Below, piece after piece: positions 1 to 7,774 of a stretch of DNA of 13,910 nt. Each line of letters begins with the position of its first letter. The first letter of the stretch is position 1. The notes beneath the pieces were generated by a model, which did not search any database, was not told the DNA's origin, and was given only the letters and a program-made list of their open reading frames with translations. A program made the position numbers and the translations under genes. Source of the DNA: Bacteroidetes bacterium UBA4009 (GTDB lineage: Bacteria > Bacteroidota > Bacteroidia > NS11-12g > UBA9320); NCBI GenBank assembly GCA_002384205.1, contig DGBH01000095.1:3520-17429 (forward strand), read 5' to 3'.

Positions 1-312
1 GAAACGGTTTCATATTTTGACAATCTTACCATGGGTAACAAAACCATTGGTATAAGAGAGCAAAAAATGGTTAATGTTCAAATTTTTCCAAATCCAGCTC
101 ACGACTTTATTCAGATAAAACTAAATACACCGTCTCAAGAAACCACAGAAGTAACTATAATAAATGCGCTTGGTAAAGTAGTGAAAACCGAATATATAAA
201 TTCAGTGAATAGTAACAAACAAATTAGTACTAGTGATTTATCACGAGGAGTCTACTTTGTAAAAATAAAGAATGCCAACAGTACACTAAGCGAGCAAGTT
301 ATTTTGCATTAG
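1..312 (+). CDS. C-terminal end of a T9SS-exported protein (partial, 5' end outside window)
   Basis: The frame is open from the first base to the TAA at 310-312, so this is the last 103 codons of a longer gene rather than a small gene starting at the ATG at 31. Residues about 24-103 form a type A sorting domain of the type IX secretion system: a linker, then FPNPAHDFIQIKL (the usual xPNPxxxxxxI pattern), a central ALGKVV beta strand, and a GVYFVKI strand before the final basic/hydrophobic end. In Bacteroidota this domain directs a protein across the outer membrane, where it is cleaved and the protein is released or anchored to lipopolysaccharide. The fragment before it (YFDNLTMGNKTIGI) is typical of the end of a cargo domain, but the cargo cannot be named. 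The short gap to the next gene (35 nt) contains that gene's promoter box. Confidence 0.85.
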   Translation, partial: ETVSYFDNLTMGNKTIGIREQKMVNVQIFPNPAHDFIQIKLNTPSQETTEVTIINALGKVVKTEYINSVNSNKQISTSDLSRGVYFVKIKNANSTLSEQVILH

Positions 313-333
313 TCAAAATATAAAGCGGGCGAG

Positions 334-341
334 TATATTTG
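334..341 (+). promoter_or_regulatory. Bacteroidota -7 promoter box (TATATTTG) for the yifB-like gene
   Basis: TATATTTG matches the Bacteroidota -7 consensus TAnnTTTG exactly. Its last base is 6 nt before the ATG at 348, so transcription would start at or within a few bases of the start codon. The nearest upstream TTG (304-306) is 27 nt away, longer than the usual 17-23 spacer, so the -33 element is weak or absent. Confidence 0.5.
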
Positions 342-347
342 CCTACT

Positions 348-1886
348 ATGCTTACTAAGACTTACGGCAGTGCCGTATATGGAATCTCTGCCCAACTCAT
401 TACTGTAGAAGTAGATGTGGGTCAAGGTGCAAAAACACAAATCATCGGACTGCCCGATAATGCAGTAAAAGAAAGTCAACCAAGGGTAAACGCCGCGATG
501 AAAAATTGCGGCTTCACCTACCCACGTAAAGGCGTAGTGATAAATATGGCACCCGCAGATATTCGCAAAGAAGGTTCTGCTTATGACCTCACAATCGCCA
601 TTGGTGTGATGGCCGCGGGAGAATTAATAACAACAGACATGCTGGAAGAAACTGTCATCATGGGTGAATTGAGTCTAGATGGTAGTATTTTGCCCATAAA
701 AGGAGCTCTCCCTATTGCTATTCAAGCACATAAAGATGGTTACAAAAAACTGATAGTCCCCAAAGAAAACGCACGAGAAGCCGCTATCGTAAAAGACCTT
801 GAGGTATATGGTCTCGAGAACTTAAATGACGTTGTGGACTTGTTAGAAGGCACAAAAGAATTCGAACGTACTATAGTAAATCCAAGAGATGATTTTGCAG
901 AAGGGTTAACCAAACTCGTTTTTGATTTTAGCGACGTTAAAGGCCAAGAAAACATCAAGCGGGCTATGGAAATAGCTGCAGCAGGAGGTCACAATATCAT
1001 ACTTATAGGTCCTCCCGGAGCTGGTAAAACGATGTTGGCTAAAAGACTAAATACCATTCTTCCACCTATGAACCTGCATGAAGCCCTTGAAACCACCAAG
1101 ATACACTCTGTAGCTGGCAGATTAGGAAATAATGCCACACTTATGGCACAACGGCCATTTCGAAGTCCGCACCATACCATAAGCGATGTAGCATTGGTGG
1201 GCGGCGGTAATCACCCGCAACCAGGCGAGATAAGCTTAGCGCACAACGGCGTTCTTTTTTTAGATGAGCTACCTGAATTTAAACGAACCGTTTTAGAAGT
1301 CCTTCGTCAGCCGTTAGAAGATAGAATAGTAACAATTTCTAGGGCTAAATTTTCGGTCGATTATCCGTGTTCTATGATGCTAGTGGCAAGCATGAATCCA
1401 TGCCCCTGTGGTTATTTTAACCACCCCGAAAAAGACTGCGTGTGTGCACCAGGCGTAGTGCAAAAATACCTAAGTAAGATAAGTGGACCGCTACTAGACC
1501 GGATAGATATTCATATAGAAGTTACGCCGGTTAAGTTTGATGAACTAAGCCAACAAAACGGTAACGAAGAGAAAAGTGACACCATACGCCAACGCGTAAT
1601 TAACGCTCGTGAATTACAACACAAACGCTTTGAAGAGTTGCCATTATATAGCAATGCACAAATGGAGAGTAATCTGATACGGCAGTTCTGCGAGATAGAC
1701 TATAAAGGATCGCTGCTACTTAAAAATGCCATGAACAAACTCAACCTTTCTGCAAGAGCATACGATAGAATACTGAAAGTAAGCCGAACTATAGCAGACC
1801 TTTCAGGCAGTGAAACTATAGAAATGGAACACCTTGCCGAAGCTATTCATTACAGAAGCCTAGATAGAGAAAATTGGGGCGCTTAA
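348..1886 (+). CDS. YifB/ComM-family Mg-chelatase-like AAA+ ATPase
   Basis: This is a full-length cytoplasmic AAA+ ATPase of 512 residues (E. coli YifB is about 506). The N-terminal third (about 1-165), opening [13 protein letters not shown], is the Lon-S5-like ChlI domain. The ATPase core has Walker A GPPGAGKT at 221-228 and Walker B LFLDE with D306/E307. A cysteine cluster (NPCPCGYF, then DCVCAPG) follows, as is usual in this family. The C-terminal Mg_chelatase domain ends RSLDRENW. ComM, the studied homologue, is a hexameric helicase that aids branch migration during integration of transforming DNA, so a recombination role is the best inference; magnesium chelation is not implied. ATG at 348 was chosen because homologues start there and a TTG at 339 would lie inside the promoter box. 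No competence genes are adjacent. Confidence 0.95.
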   Translation: MLTKTYGSAVYGISAQLITVEVDVGQGAKTQIIGLPDNAVKESQPRVNAAMKNCGFTYPRKGVVINMAPADIRKEGSAYDLTIAIGVMAAGELITTDMLEETVIMGELSLDGSILPIKGALPIAIQAHKDGYKKLIVPKENAREAAIVKDLEVYGLENLNDVVDLLEGTKEFERTIVNPRDDFAEGLTKLVFDFSDVKGQENIKRAMEIAAAGGHNIILIGPPGAGKTMLAKRLNTILPPMNLHEALETTKIHSVAGRLGNNATLMAQRPFRSPHHTISDVALVGGGNHPQPGEISLAHNGVLFLDELPEFKRTVLEVLRQPLEDRIVTISRAKFSVDYPCSMMLVASMNPCPCGYFNHPEKDCVCAPGVVQKYLSKISGPLLDRIDIHIEVTPVKFDELSQQNGNEEKSDTIRQRVINARELQHKRFEELPLYSNAQMESNLIRQFCEIDYKGSLLLKNAMNKLNLSARAYDRILKVSRTIADLSGSETIEMEHLAEAIHYRSLDRENWGA

Positions 1887-1928
1887 AGGATATTAAGCCT
1901 TCTTTTATATATGCATTGATTGGTTTGC

Positions 1929-1957
1929 TTGTAATTACATTTCGGCTACTACCTTTG
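1929..1957 (+). promoter_or_regulatory. Bacteroidota promoter (-33 TTG, -7 TACCTTTG) for the thioesterase gene
   Basis: A -33 TTG at 1929-1931 is separated by 18 nt from TACCTTTG at 1950-1957, a full match to TTG-N17-23-TAnnTTTG. A second TTG at 1925-1927 would give a 22-nt spacer. The box ends 5 nt before the ATG at 1963, predicting a leaderless or almost leaderless transcript. This suggests the gene has its own promoter and does not depend on read-through from yifB. Confidence 0.6.
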
Positions 1958-1962
1958 CCTCA

Positions 1963-2352
1963 ATGCAATTAATCACATCTCACATCTGTATGGTGAAAGA
2001 CATAGGTGTTCACGGTAATCTTTTTGGCGGCATTATGATGGCTTGGATTGATGAGGCTGCCAGCGCTATGGCGGTTAGCGTATGTCACACTCCTAATATG
2101 GTTACCGTAAAAGTAGACGAGCTTGTATTTAAAAAGAAAGTAAAGGAAGGTTTTGTCATACGTATTTATGGAGAAGTAGAACGTATGGGAAACACATCTG
2201 TGACTTTCAAAATAGAAGCACGAAAAGTGAGTGTTTACACCGGAGAAGAAGACGTTGTAGTGACTACAAACACTACTTTTGTGCGTATAGATGAGGAAGG
2301 CAAACCTACCCCTATACCTACCATTGTAAAAGAAAGATATAGAAAACCATAG
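1963..2352 (+). CDS. Acyl-CoA thioesterase, YciA/BFIT hotdog family
   Basis: This 129-residue protein is a single hotdog-fold domain, the same size as YciA (about 132). Residues 17-32, HGNLFGGIMMAWIDEA, carry the family signature (GNxFGGxxMxWxDxAA), with D30 at the position of the conserved acidic residue on the central helix. VTVKVDELVFKK (about 46-57) corresponds to the second conserved block. Such enzymes are cytoplasmic hexamers that hydrolyse acyl-CoA to free acid and CoA; chain-length preference cannot be read from sequence. The final residues (GKPTPIP) match the usual YciA ending. The gene follows yifB by 76 nt but has its own promoter match, so it need not share a transcript. The start is well supported because the family motif begins about 15 residues in and a -7 box lies directly before the ATG. 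Confidence 0.92.
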   Translation: MQLITSHICMVKDIGVHGNLFGGIMMAWIDEAASAMAVSVCHTPNMVTVKVDELVFKKKVKEGFVIRIYGEVERMGNTSVTFKIEARKVSVYTGEEDVVVTTNTTFVRIDEEGKPTPIPTIVKERYRKP

Positions 2353-2487
2353 AGGTTATCATTATTATAATGGAGCATTAATCGCACATAATTCTCCGTT
2401 GCTCAATTCATTTTGAGTATTGGTTCAATCTAGATATTCAAAGAAATATACGAGTTCGTTTATAGTTTATCACTAAAGGTAAATAAT

Positions 2488-3192
2488 ATGCGAGCCAAGA
2501 CCAATGTTAAAAGACCAGACAGAGTCATTCTATTCGAAATCGGAATAATTCTAGCACTTCTACTTGTAAACTATGTTATGGAAATTCAGTACAAGACTCA
2601 GTTTATAGCACAACCAACAAGTACCACTATATTTAACGATAAAGCTTACATCTATAATGCGGAGACCGATGCCCTGCCATTAAACCAAGAAATATCCAAA
2701 AAAGAGCCTGAAACTGTTAAAGCAATTTACTTTGACCCGACGGCATATATCATTCCCGTTGCCGACATTTTTAAAAATGTAGAAACAACCTTAACCCGTA
2801 CATCTTTCCCAATATTGGCAAAAAAAAGTCTGCCTAGCCTACCCACTTTGATAGATACAATGGCCAATAATATAAACACATGGGCCCAAATTATGCCACA
2901 ATTTCCTGGTGGCGAAGAAGAGCTCTATAAATACATAACTAGTAATTTTGAAATACCTGAGAGATTGTATGATGTCGCTAGCCAAGTAGAGCTAGTGGTG
3001 CAATTTGTAGTTACTCATAAAGGCCAAGTCACCGATGTAAAGGTCATTAAATGCTCGCATCCTAACATGGGTGCCGAACGAGAAGCCAGACGTTTATATG
3101 CTAAAATGCCTCTCTGGCAACCTGGCAAAAATGGCGAAGACCCAACTAATGTAAGACTAATACAACCCGTCAAATTAAAACTATACCATTAG
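2488..3192 (+). CDS. TonB-like protein with C-terminal TonB domain (orphan energy-transducer type)
   Basis: This 234-residue protein has a short basic N-terminus, one membrane segment (about 13-31, VILFEIGIILALLLVNYVM), a periplasmic linker (about 32-135) and a TonB C-terminal domain (about 137-234). That domain opens PQFPGGEEELYKYI and contains LVVQFVVTHKGQVTDVKVI and the basic/hydrophobic end LIQPVKLKLY. The FEIGIILALLL segment is the form seen in Bacteroidota TonB paralogues. Known TonB proteins pass proton-motive-force energy from ExbB/ExbD to outer-membrane receptors. No exbB, exbD or receptor gene lies nearby, and the linker lacks the Pro-Glu/Pro-Lys repeats of classical TonB, so it may be a specialised paralogue. 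An AAAGG sequence 8 nt before the ATG is one of the few Shine-Dalgarno-like sites in the window. A terminator follows. Confidence 0.85.
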   Translation: MRAKTNVKRPDRVILFEIGIILALLLVNYVMEIQYKTQFIAQPTSTTIFNDKAYIYNAETDALPLNQEISKKEPETVKAIYFDPTAYIIPVADIFKNVETTLTRTSFPILAKKSLPSLPTLIDTMANNINTWAQIMPQFPGGEEELYKYITSNFEIPERLYDVASQVELVVQFVVTHKGQVTDVKVIKCSHPNMGAEREARRLYAKMPLWQPGKNGEDPTNVRLIQPVKLKLYH

Positions 3193-3263
3193 TTTGGCAC
3201 ACCGTTAGCAATACGAATAACTTATTCGGTTAGTTAGTTTTTTCATAAACGTAAGTAGTTTTT

Positions 3264-3289
3264 AAAGGAGTCGAAAGGCTCCTTTTTTT
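3264..3289 (+). terminator. Intrinsic terminator after the TonB-like gene
   Basis: AAAGGAGTC (3264-3272) pairs with GGCTCCTTT (3277-3285) across a GAAA tetraloop, giving nine pairs including one G-U wobble, followed by TTTT. This is a textbook rho-independent terminator with a GNRA loop. It closes the 348-3192 group and separates it from the two-component cluster. Confidence 0.88.
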
Positions 3290-3364
3290 GATATAAAACT
3301 AGTATATCAGGAGCCTCTACATTTTTAATGCTAAGTATCTATTCCTCATTTATGTCAAATAATT

Positions 3365-3394
3365 TCCGCTTCTAAACCTGTTAACTCCGTTTAT
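3365..3394 (+). promoter_or_regulatory. Candidate LytTR-type direct repeat upstream of the two-component cluster
   Basis: TCCGCTTCT (3365-3373) and TCCGTTTAT (3386-3394) form a direct repeat matching at 7 of 9 positions with a 12-nt spacer, so the starts are 21 nt apart. The right copy fits the published LytTR half-site pattern [TA][AC][CA]GTTN[AG][TG] at all nine positions and the left copy at seven. The 9-12-9 geometry is that of LytTR binding sites. It ends 46 nt before the ATG at 3441, a place suited to an activator. I found this by eye in AT-rich DNA and chance occurrence is possible. Confidence 0.35.
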
Positions 3395-3428
3395 CAATTT
3401 TCAAAATTAAATCCAACCTTTTAAGTGT

Positions 3429-3436
3429 TATTTTTA
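3429..3436 (+). promoter_or_regulatory. Degenerate -7 box (TATTTTTA) before the sorting-domain gene
   Basis: TATTTTTA differs from TAnnTTTG only in its last base and ends 4 nt before the ATG at 3441, the same spacing as the other boxes in the window. No TTG is present in the -33 range. A weak core promoter of this sort would fit an activator-dependent gene. Confidence 0.3.
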
Positions 3437-3440
3437 CCAT

Positions 3441-4022
3441 ATGATCAGTCCGTTACATTTCAATCGTTTGGCTTTTGCACTACTACTAACTGTGCTTACT
3501 ACCGTAATTTCGTTTGCCGACGGGGATGATGACAGAGATAAGAATGGAAAACCAATTAAAAATCAGAGCAGTAAGGCGGATAGCAGTCAATTTATAAATG
3601 ATAATATAGACTTACAGGAACAAGACGACACCTTAGTTTTTGAAGATTGGGATAGCTCAGACGGAGATGCTGGAGTAAGCTCTATTTATGTTGACTTAAG
3701 TAATAAGCCTACTAAACTATCGTCTAATTCTACCGAAATACTGTTAGATAATGTGCTCTCAAGACTTACTGACCAATTTACTCCACTAAAAAACGAGTAT
3801 ACCGTAGATTTTACACTTTACCCGAATCCAACCGTAAATGAATTACACCTGAAGACCGCAAACATTCCAAAATCGTTAATAATTATAGACCTTACCGGAA
3901 AGCAGCATATCTTATCTTCGTACAATGATGTAATTGATGTATCACTTCTAACCCCAGCCACATATTGTATACAGTTGATATACCCTGATCACATTGAGTC
4001 ACAAAAGTTTATTATAAAATAA
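3441..4022 (+). CDS. Small exported protein ending in a T9SS type A sorting domain; no recognisable cargo
   Basis: This 193-residue protein has a signal peptide at about 1-26 (hydrophobic FALLLTVLTTVISFA, likely cleaved before DGDDD), a polar and strongly acidic region at about 27-120 with no recognised fold, and a C-terminal T9SS sorting domain at about 121-193. The sorting domain shows YPNP at 127-130, then LHLK, SLIIIDLTG and YCIQLIYPDH, ending QKFIIK. It is therefore expected to cross the inner membrane by Sec and the outer membrane by T9SS. What is odd is that almost nothing remains after signal and sorting domain: only an acidic, probably disordered stretch of about 95 residues. It lies 34 nt before the response-regulator gene on the same strand, so co-transcription is likely. 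A role as a signal, ligand or output of that system is inference only. Confidence 0.8.
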   Translation: MISPLHFNRLAFALLLTVLTTVISFADGDDDRDKNGKPIKNQSSKADSSQFINDNIDLQEQDDTLVFEDWDSSDGDAGVSSIYVDLSNKPTKLSSNSTEILLDNVLSRLTDQFTPLKNEYTVDFTLYPNPTVNELHLKTANIPKSLIIIDLTGKQHILSSYNDVIDVSLLTPATYCIQLIYPDHIESQKFIIK

Positions 4023-4056
4023 ACCCATTTGTTTAACCTTTTAACCACATAAAATC

Positions 4057-4770
4057 ATGTTGCGCGCAGTAATTATCGATGATGAACGAAAAAGTAGAGA
4101 GAACTTGGAGCTATTGTTACAATCATTTGTAGAAAATATAGAAATAGTAGGAATGGCCGATGGTGTTACGACAGGTATTAATGCTATTGACGAGCACAAT
4201 CCTGACTTGATATTTTTAGACATTCACCTAGCAAATGGCGATGGCTTTGAAGTGTTAGAATCACTGAAAAATCAAAATCAAAATGTAATATTTGTCACTG
4301 GACATGAAGAGCATGCTGTAAAAGCGTTTAGATCTGACGCCGTTGACTACCTTCTAAAACCTGTATGTATCGAACATTTACAAAATGCAGTAGAGCGTGT
4401 TAGGCTGCGCACTAAAAATGCTAAAGATTGGAAATCTGAATTGAAACCTCAAATTTCACTTTCAACCAACAAAGGATTACAATTTATAAAAACAGCCGAT
4501 ATCGTATATTGTAAGGGTGACGGTGCATACACCTACTTTTATTTAAAAAATGGCGTGCGAATCACTACCTCTAAAAACTTAAAGGAATATGAAAATAAAT
4601 TAAAGGATTTTAATTTTTTTAGAAGTCATAAATCCTTTCTCCTAAACTTGGCTGAAATAAAAACGTACATTCGTGGCGATGGCAGTCATGCAGTTATGTC
4701 TAATGGGGATAGCGTAGGTGTTTCTAAAAGACGTAAAGACATGTTTTTGTCTGCCTTAGGCGGTGCGTAG
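4057..4770 (+). CDS. LytTR-family response regulator
   Basis: This is a 237-residue cytoplasmic DNA-binding response regulator. The receiver domain (1 to about 120) has the acidic pair D8/D9, phosphoacceptor D55 in LIFLDIHL, T81 in VIFVTGH and K101 in YLLKPV, so all catalytic positions are present. A short linker leads to a LytTR domain (about 137-237) containing IVYCKGDGAYTYFYL, FFRSHKSFLLNL and the end VSKRRKDMFLSAL. LytTR regulators usually bind paired direct repeats and often control surface or secreted products. The start MLRAVIIDDE is the normal distance from the first acidic residues. The stop codon overlaps the GTG start of the kinase gene by 8 nt, indicating translational coupling, and the kinase is of the LytS type that normally partners LytTR regulators. 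Confidence 0.96.
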   Translation: MLRAVIIDDERKSRENLELLLQSFVENIEIVGMADGVTTGINAIDEHNPDLIFLDIHLANGDGFEVLESLKNQNQNVIFVTGHEEHAVKAFRSDAVDYLLKPVCIEHLQNAVERVRLRTKNAKDWKSELKPQISLSTNKGLQFIKTADIVYCKGDGAYTYFYLKNGVRITTSKNLKEYENKLKDFNFFRSHKSFLLNLAEIKTYIRGDGSHAVMSNGDSVGVSKRRKDMFLSALGGA

Positions 4771-7700
4771 TCCCTTTAAATTACATATAATATTTGTATT
4801 TACACTTATTTACCACACGATCTATAGTGATGGGCAAGGAATCTTGCGCTTTCAAAATTTAACGGTAAACGAAGGCCTTTCTATGGGCAGTATTACTGGT
4901 TTTGAAAAAGACTCTAAAGGCTTTATATGGATGGGTACTGCCGAAGGATTGCATAGATATGATGGTCAAAACTTTAACATTTTCAAACATACAGAAAATG
5001 AACCTAACTCACTAAGTGATAGCTATGTAACATGTCTCGTTTCCTATCAAAAAAAATTATTTATAGGTAATAACATCGGAACTATTGATATACTCGATGA
5101 AGAAAATTACACCTTTAGTCATATCAATTTAAAGTCGGCTGATCCTAGTTTTGATAATGCCATTGAGCAGCTAATCATATATCAAGATCGAATTATTATT
5201 GATACTGACGGAGGTGGACTTTGGCAATTAGATACCAAGCTGGGAAAATTACGAAGATTAGAAATAAGGGCACTTCAAAATGACGAAGTAAATGACATGC
5301 GCGTAAATAACAAGCAATTACTTTTACTCACGGACACCAAAATTATTCAAACAAATCTATCCTCTAGCACTGTCCTTTTTGAAAACAACAAATTAGCTTT
5401 AACCTGCTTCTCACCGTATCAAAATCAAATATTACTAGGCACTACTAATGGATTATACACCGTCTCCAAATTCTATAAAAATATTCAAAAACTAAATCTT
5501 CCGCCTAAAAAAAGGAATTTAAGCAGCATTACATCCATAAGGGTAGATAAAGGAAGTGCTTGGATAGGGACCGCAGGCGGTTTACTAAACTATACAGATA
5601 GTCTATTCTCATTATACAGAACAAATACGCTAAGACCATTCTCTTTGGTAAATGACAATATAAGTGAGTTATACCTAGACAGTGACCATATTCTATGGAT
5701 TGGAACTATAGCAGGAGTAAGTAAATACGCACCACAACTCAAGAAATTTGGACTACTTCAATATTTTGAATTGGAAGAGGAAATATATAATAATAACGTG
5801 TATTACACCTATCAAGATAAAGAAAATACCATATGGTTAGGCACGCTCTCCTCTGGACTTGTTAAGCTAGACAAGAACCACCGTATCGAAGCGGTATATC
5901 CAAAACTTATAGATGGTATTTTTGAGTCTTCATCAATTCGATGTATTTATGAAGATAGTAAGGGTAACTTTTGGCTAGGAACTGGTAAACAAGGAATTTT
6001 TTTATTTGATCGAAAAACAGGCAAAGCAAAAATGGTTGCCTGCAAAGAAAATGGCAAATTATCCTCCAATACCGTTAGAGATATCTTTGAAGATAGTAAA
6101 GGAAAACTCTGGTTTGCTCTCCAATCTGGCTTAGCGCTAAAAGATAGTATGCGGCATTCATTTACAGAATATAAAGCAGATCCAAAGCACAGAAACAACT
6201 CAATTTATCAAATAGAAGAAGATCCGCGAACCGGCAACCTAATACTGGCTAGTTTTAGAGGAGGATTACAAATTTTCAATCCTAGAACCAAACAATTTAA
6301 GGTGTACACCTCTCAAGCAGAAGACTATAACAGCTTGAGCAATAATAACTTAATGGCATTAGCTTGGGTAGGAAAAGACACCTTGCTTATTGGCACCTAC
6401 GGTGGAGGATTAAATATTCTAAATCTTCGCACTTTAAAATTTGACCATATTTCTGAATCCAATGGGTTGGTAAATAATTCGGTATATGGTATTATTTACA
6501 ATGGGAATGGCTCTGTGTGGTTATCTACGAATAATGGACTGGTAAACTATCATTTATATCAAAAGAAATTCATTAATTTTAAACCAGAACATTACCTCCA
6601 AAGCACAGAATTCAATGAAGGGGCGTTCTTAAAAACCAATACGGGTGAATTGCTCTTTGGTGGTGTGAATGGGCTAAATTACTTCAAACCTCGGAACATC
6701 GTTTTTGACACAACCAGGCGAGCTATTTATTTTACCGATATAAGAGGAACCTTTAGAGAAAAAAGTCCTTTGCGCGTTGAAATGAGTTTTTTATCTAGCA
6801 GGATAGAGATAGATTTTATGTCGCTCAACTATGCTAATCCACTAGGTATTCGATATTATTACAAGCTAGAAGGTTTTGACACTGAGTGGATTCCTGCAGG
6901 ATTGCAAAACACTGCGATTTATCCAGGCTTAAGCCCTGGAACGTATACATTTCAGGTACTCGCCAAAGATGAATTTGAGAATTGGGAAACGTTCTCCGAA
7001 AAGTTAAACGTAGTAGTAGAAACGCCGCTGTGGCAAAAAGGGTGGTTTATCATGCTTGGACTTTTTCTGGTAGCAGGAATTATTTACGCTCTTTTCAGAT
7101 ATCGTACACGAGCGCTAGAACGCTCTTATAAGTTACAACTTATAGACTCAGAACTTACAGCTCTGAGAAGTCAAATGAATCCACATTTCATCTTTAATTC
7201 ATTGAATAGCATTCAATACTATATCTTGAAAAAAGAGCCAAAAGAAGCTTATAAATACTTAAGTAAATTCGCTAGTTTAATGCGTAAAATACTGCAAAAC
7301 AGTAGGCTAAAGTATATATCAGTAGCCGACGAACTAGAAGGACTTGAACTTTATTTGGAAATGGAGCAAATGCGTATGGATGGGAATCTTAACTATACGC
7401 TAAAAACACAAAATATAGATGACTTAGAACACACCAATATACCAACAATGCTGATACAACCATTTGCAGAAAACAGTATTATACATGGGTTACTGCCTAA
7501 AGAAGATAATCGAAATTTGGATATCCTTATATCACATGAAAAGTCTCATCTGCTATGTACCATAACAGATAATGGAATTGGAAGAGAGGCCTCTAGTATA
7601 GTGAACGCTAAAAGAAGCGGGAAACACACCTCTGAAGGCATGGCACTTACTCAAAAGAGATTGAAAATTTTAAGCGAGGGGAAAGGTGACTATGATGTAG

Positions 7701-7774
7701 TAATCGAAGATGTAAAAAACCCTGACGGAAGTAAAGGAACAACAGTAAAACTGATTGTTCCGATTATTACCTAA
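4763..7774 (+). CDS. LytS-type sensor histidine kinase with periplasmic two-component-regulator propeller and Y_Y_Y domain
   Basis: A 1003-residue membrane kinase. It has a signal sequence (about 1-24), then periplasmic reg_prop repeats of the form DSKGxxWxGTxxGL. The repeat tryptophans W267, W312, W358, W404 and W450 are 45-46 residues apart, with further blades at W56 and W586, consistent with two stacked propellers. A Y_Y_Y domain (about 680-757, YYYKLEGFDTEWIPAG) precedes one transmembrane helix (about 761-778). The His_kinase domain has phosphoacceptor H808 in MNPHFIFNSLNS. The ATPase domain has the N-box around N904 (PFAENSIIHG) and a G-box DNGIG at 936-940. Unlike Bacteroides hybrid systems, regulator and kinase are separate proteins. 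It starts at GTG, the only start that gives an intact signal sequence. The ligand is unknown. Its 3' end overlaps feoB by 8 bp, tail to tail. Confidence 0.96.
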   Translation: MRSPFKLHIIFVFTLIYHTIYSDGQGILRFQNLTVNEGLSMGSITGFEKDSKGFIWMGTAEGLHRYDGQNFNIFKHTENEPNSLSDSYVTCLVSYQKKLFIGNNIGTIDILDEENYTFSHINLKSADPSFDNAIEQLIIYQDRIIIDTDGGGLWQLDTKLGKLRRLEIRALQNDEVNDMRVNNKQLLLLTDTKIIQTNLSSSTVLFENNKLALTCFSPYQNQILLGTTNGLYTVSKFYKNIQKLNLPPKKRNLSSITSIRVDKGSAWIGTAGGLLNYTDSLFSLYRTNTLRPFSLVNDNISELYLDSDHILWIGTIAGVSKYAPQLKKFGLLQYFELEEEIYNNNVYYTYQDKENTIWLGTLSSGLVKLDKNHRIEAVYPKLIDGIFESSSIRCIYEDSKGNFWLGTGKQGIFLFDRKTGKAKMVACKENGKLSSNTVRDIFEDSKGKLWFALQSGLALKDSMRHSFTEYKADPKHRNNSIYQIEEDPRTGNLILASFRGGLQIFNPRTKQFKVYTSQAEDYNSLSNNNLMALAWVGKDTLLIGTYGGGLNILNLRTLKFDHISESNGLVNNSVYGIIYNGNGSVWLSTNNGLVNYHLYQKKFINFKPEHYLQSTEFNEGAFLKTNTGELLFGGVNGLNYFKPRNIVFDTTRRAIYFTDIRGTFREKSPLRVEMSFLSSRIEIDFMSLNYANPLGIRYYYKLEGFDTEWIPAGLQNTAIYPGLSPGTYTFQVLAKDEFENWETFSEKLNVVVETPLWQKGWFIMLGLFLVAGIIYALFRYRTRALERSYKLQLIDSELTALRSQMNPHFIFNSLNSIQYYILKKEPKEAYKYLSKFASLMRKILQNSRLKYISVADELEGLELYLEMEQMRMDGNLNYTLKTQNIDDLEHTNIPTMLIQPFAENSIIHGLLPKEDNRNLDILISHEKSHLLCTITDNGIGREASSIVNAKRSGKHTSEGMALTQKRLKILSEGKGDYDVVIEDVKNPDGSKGTTVKLIVPIIT

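Noticed and set aside
339..347. TTG at 339 as an earlier start for the YifB-like gene
   Set aside because: It lies within the TATATTTG promoter box and adds only three residues; the ATG at 348 fits the conserved family N-terminus.
740..1180. Minus-strand open frames inside the YifB-like gene
   Set aside because: They lie wholly within a well-conserved gene, have no recognisable domains and are shadows of its codon pattern.
2369..2417. Possible hairpins after the thioesterase gene (2369-2375 with 2394-2400; 2402-2406 with 2413-2417)
   Set aside because: Stems are short, the first has an 18-nt loop, and neither is followed by a T run, so a terminator is not supported.
3193..3260. GTTAG-type repeats just after the TonB-like gene (for example GGTTAGTTAGT near 3229) as LytTR sites
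   Set aside because: They sit upstream of the terminator, with start spacing near 25 rather than 21-22, and are less consistent than the 3365-3394 pair.
3193..3440. A non-coding RNA in the longest intergenic gap
   Set aside because: Beyond the terminator, the candidate direct repeat and a weak -7 box, no promoter-plus-terminator pair or stable fold is evident.
4041..4223. Minus-strand open frame over the start of the response-regulator gene
   Set aside because: It is antisense to a clear receiver domain and has no conserved features.
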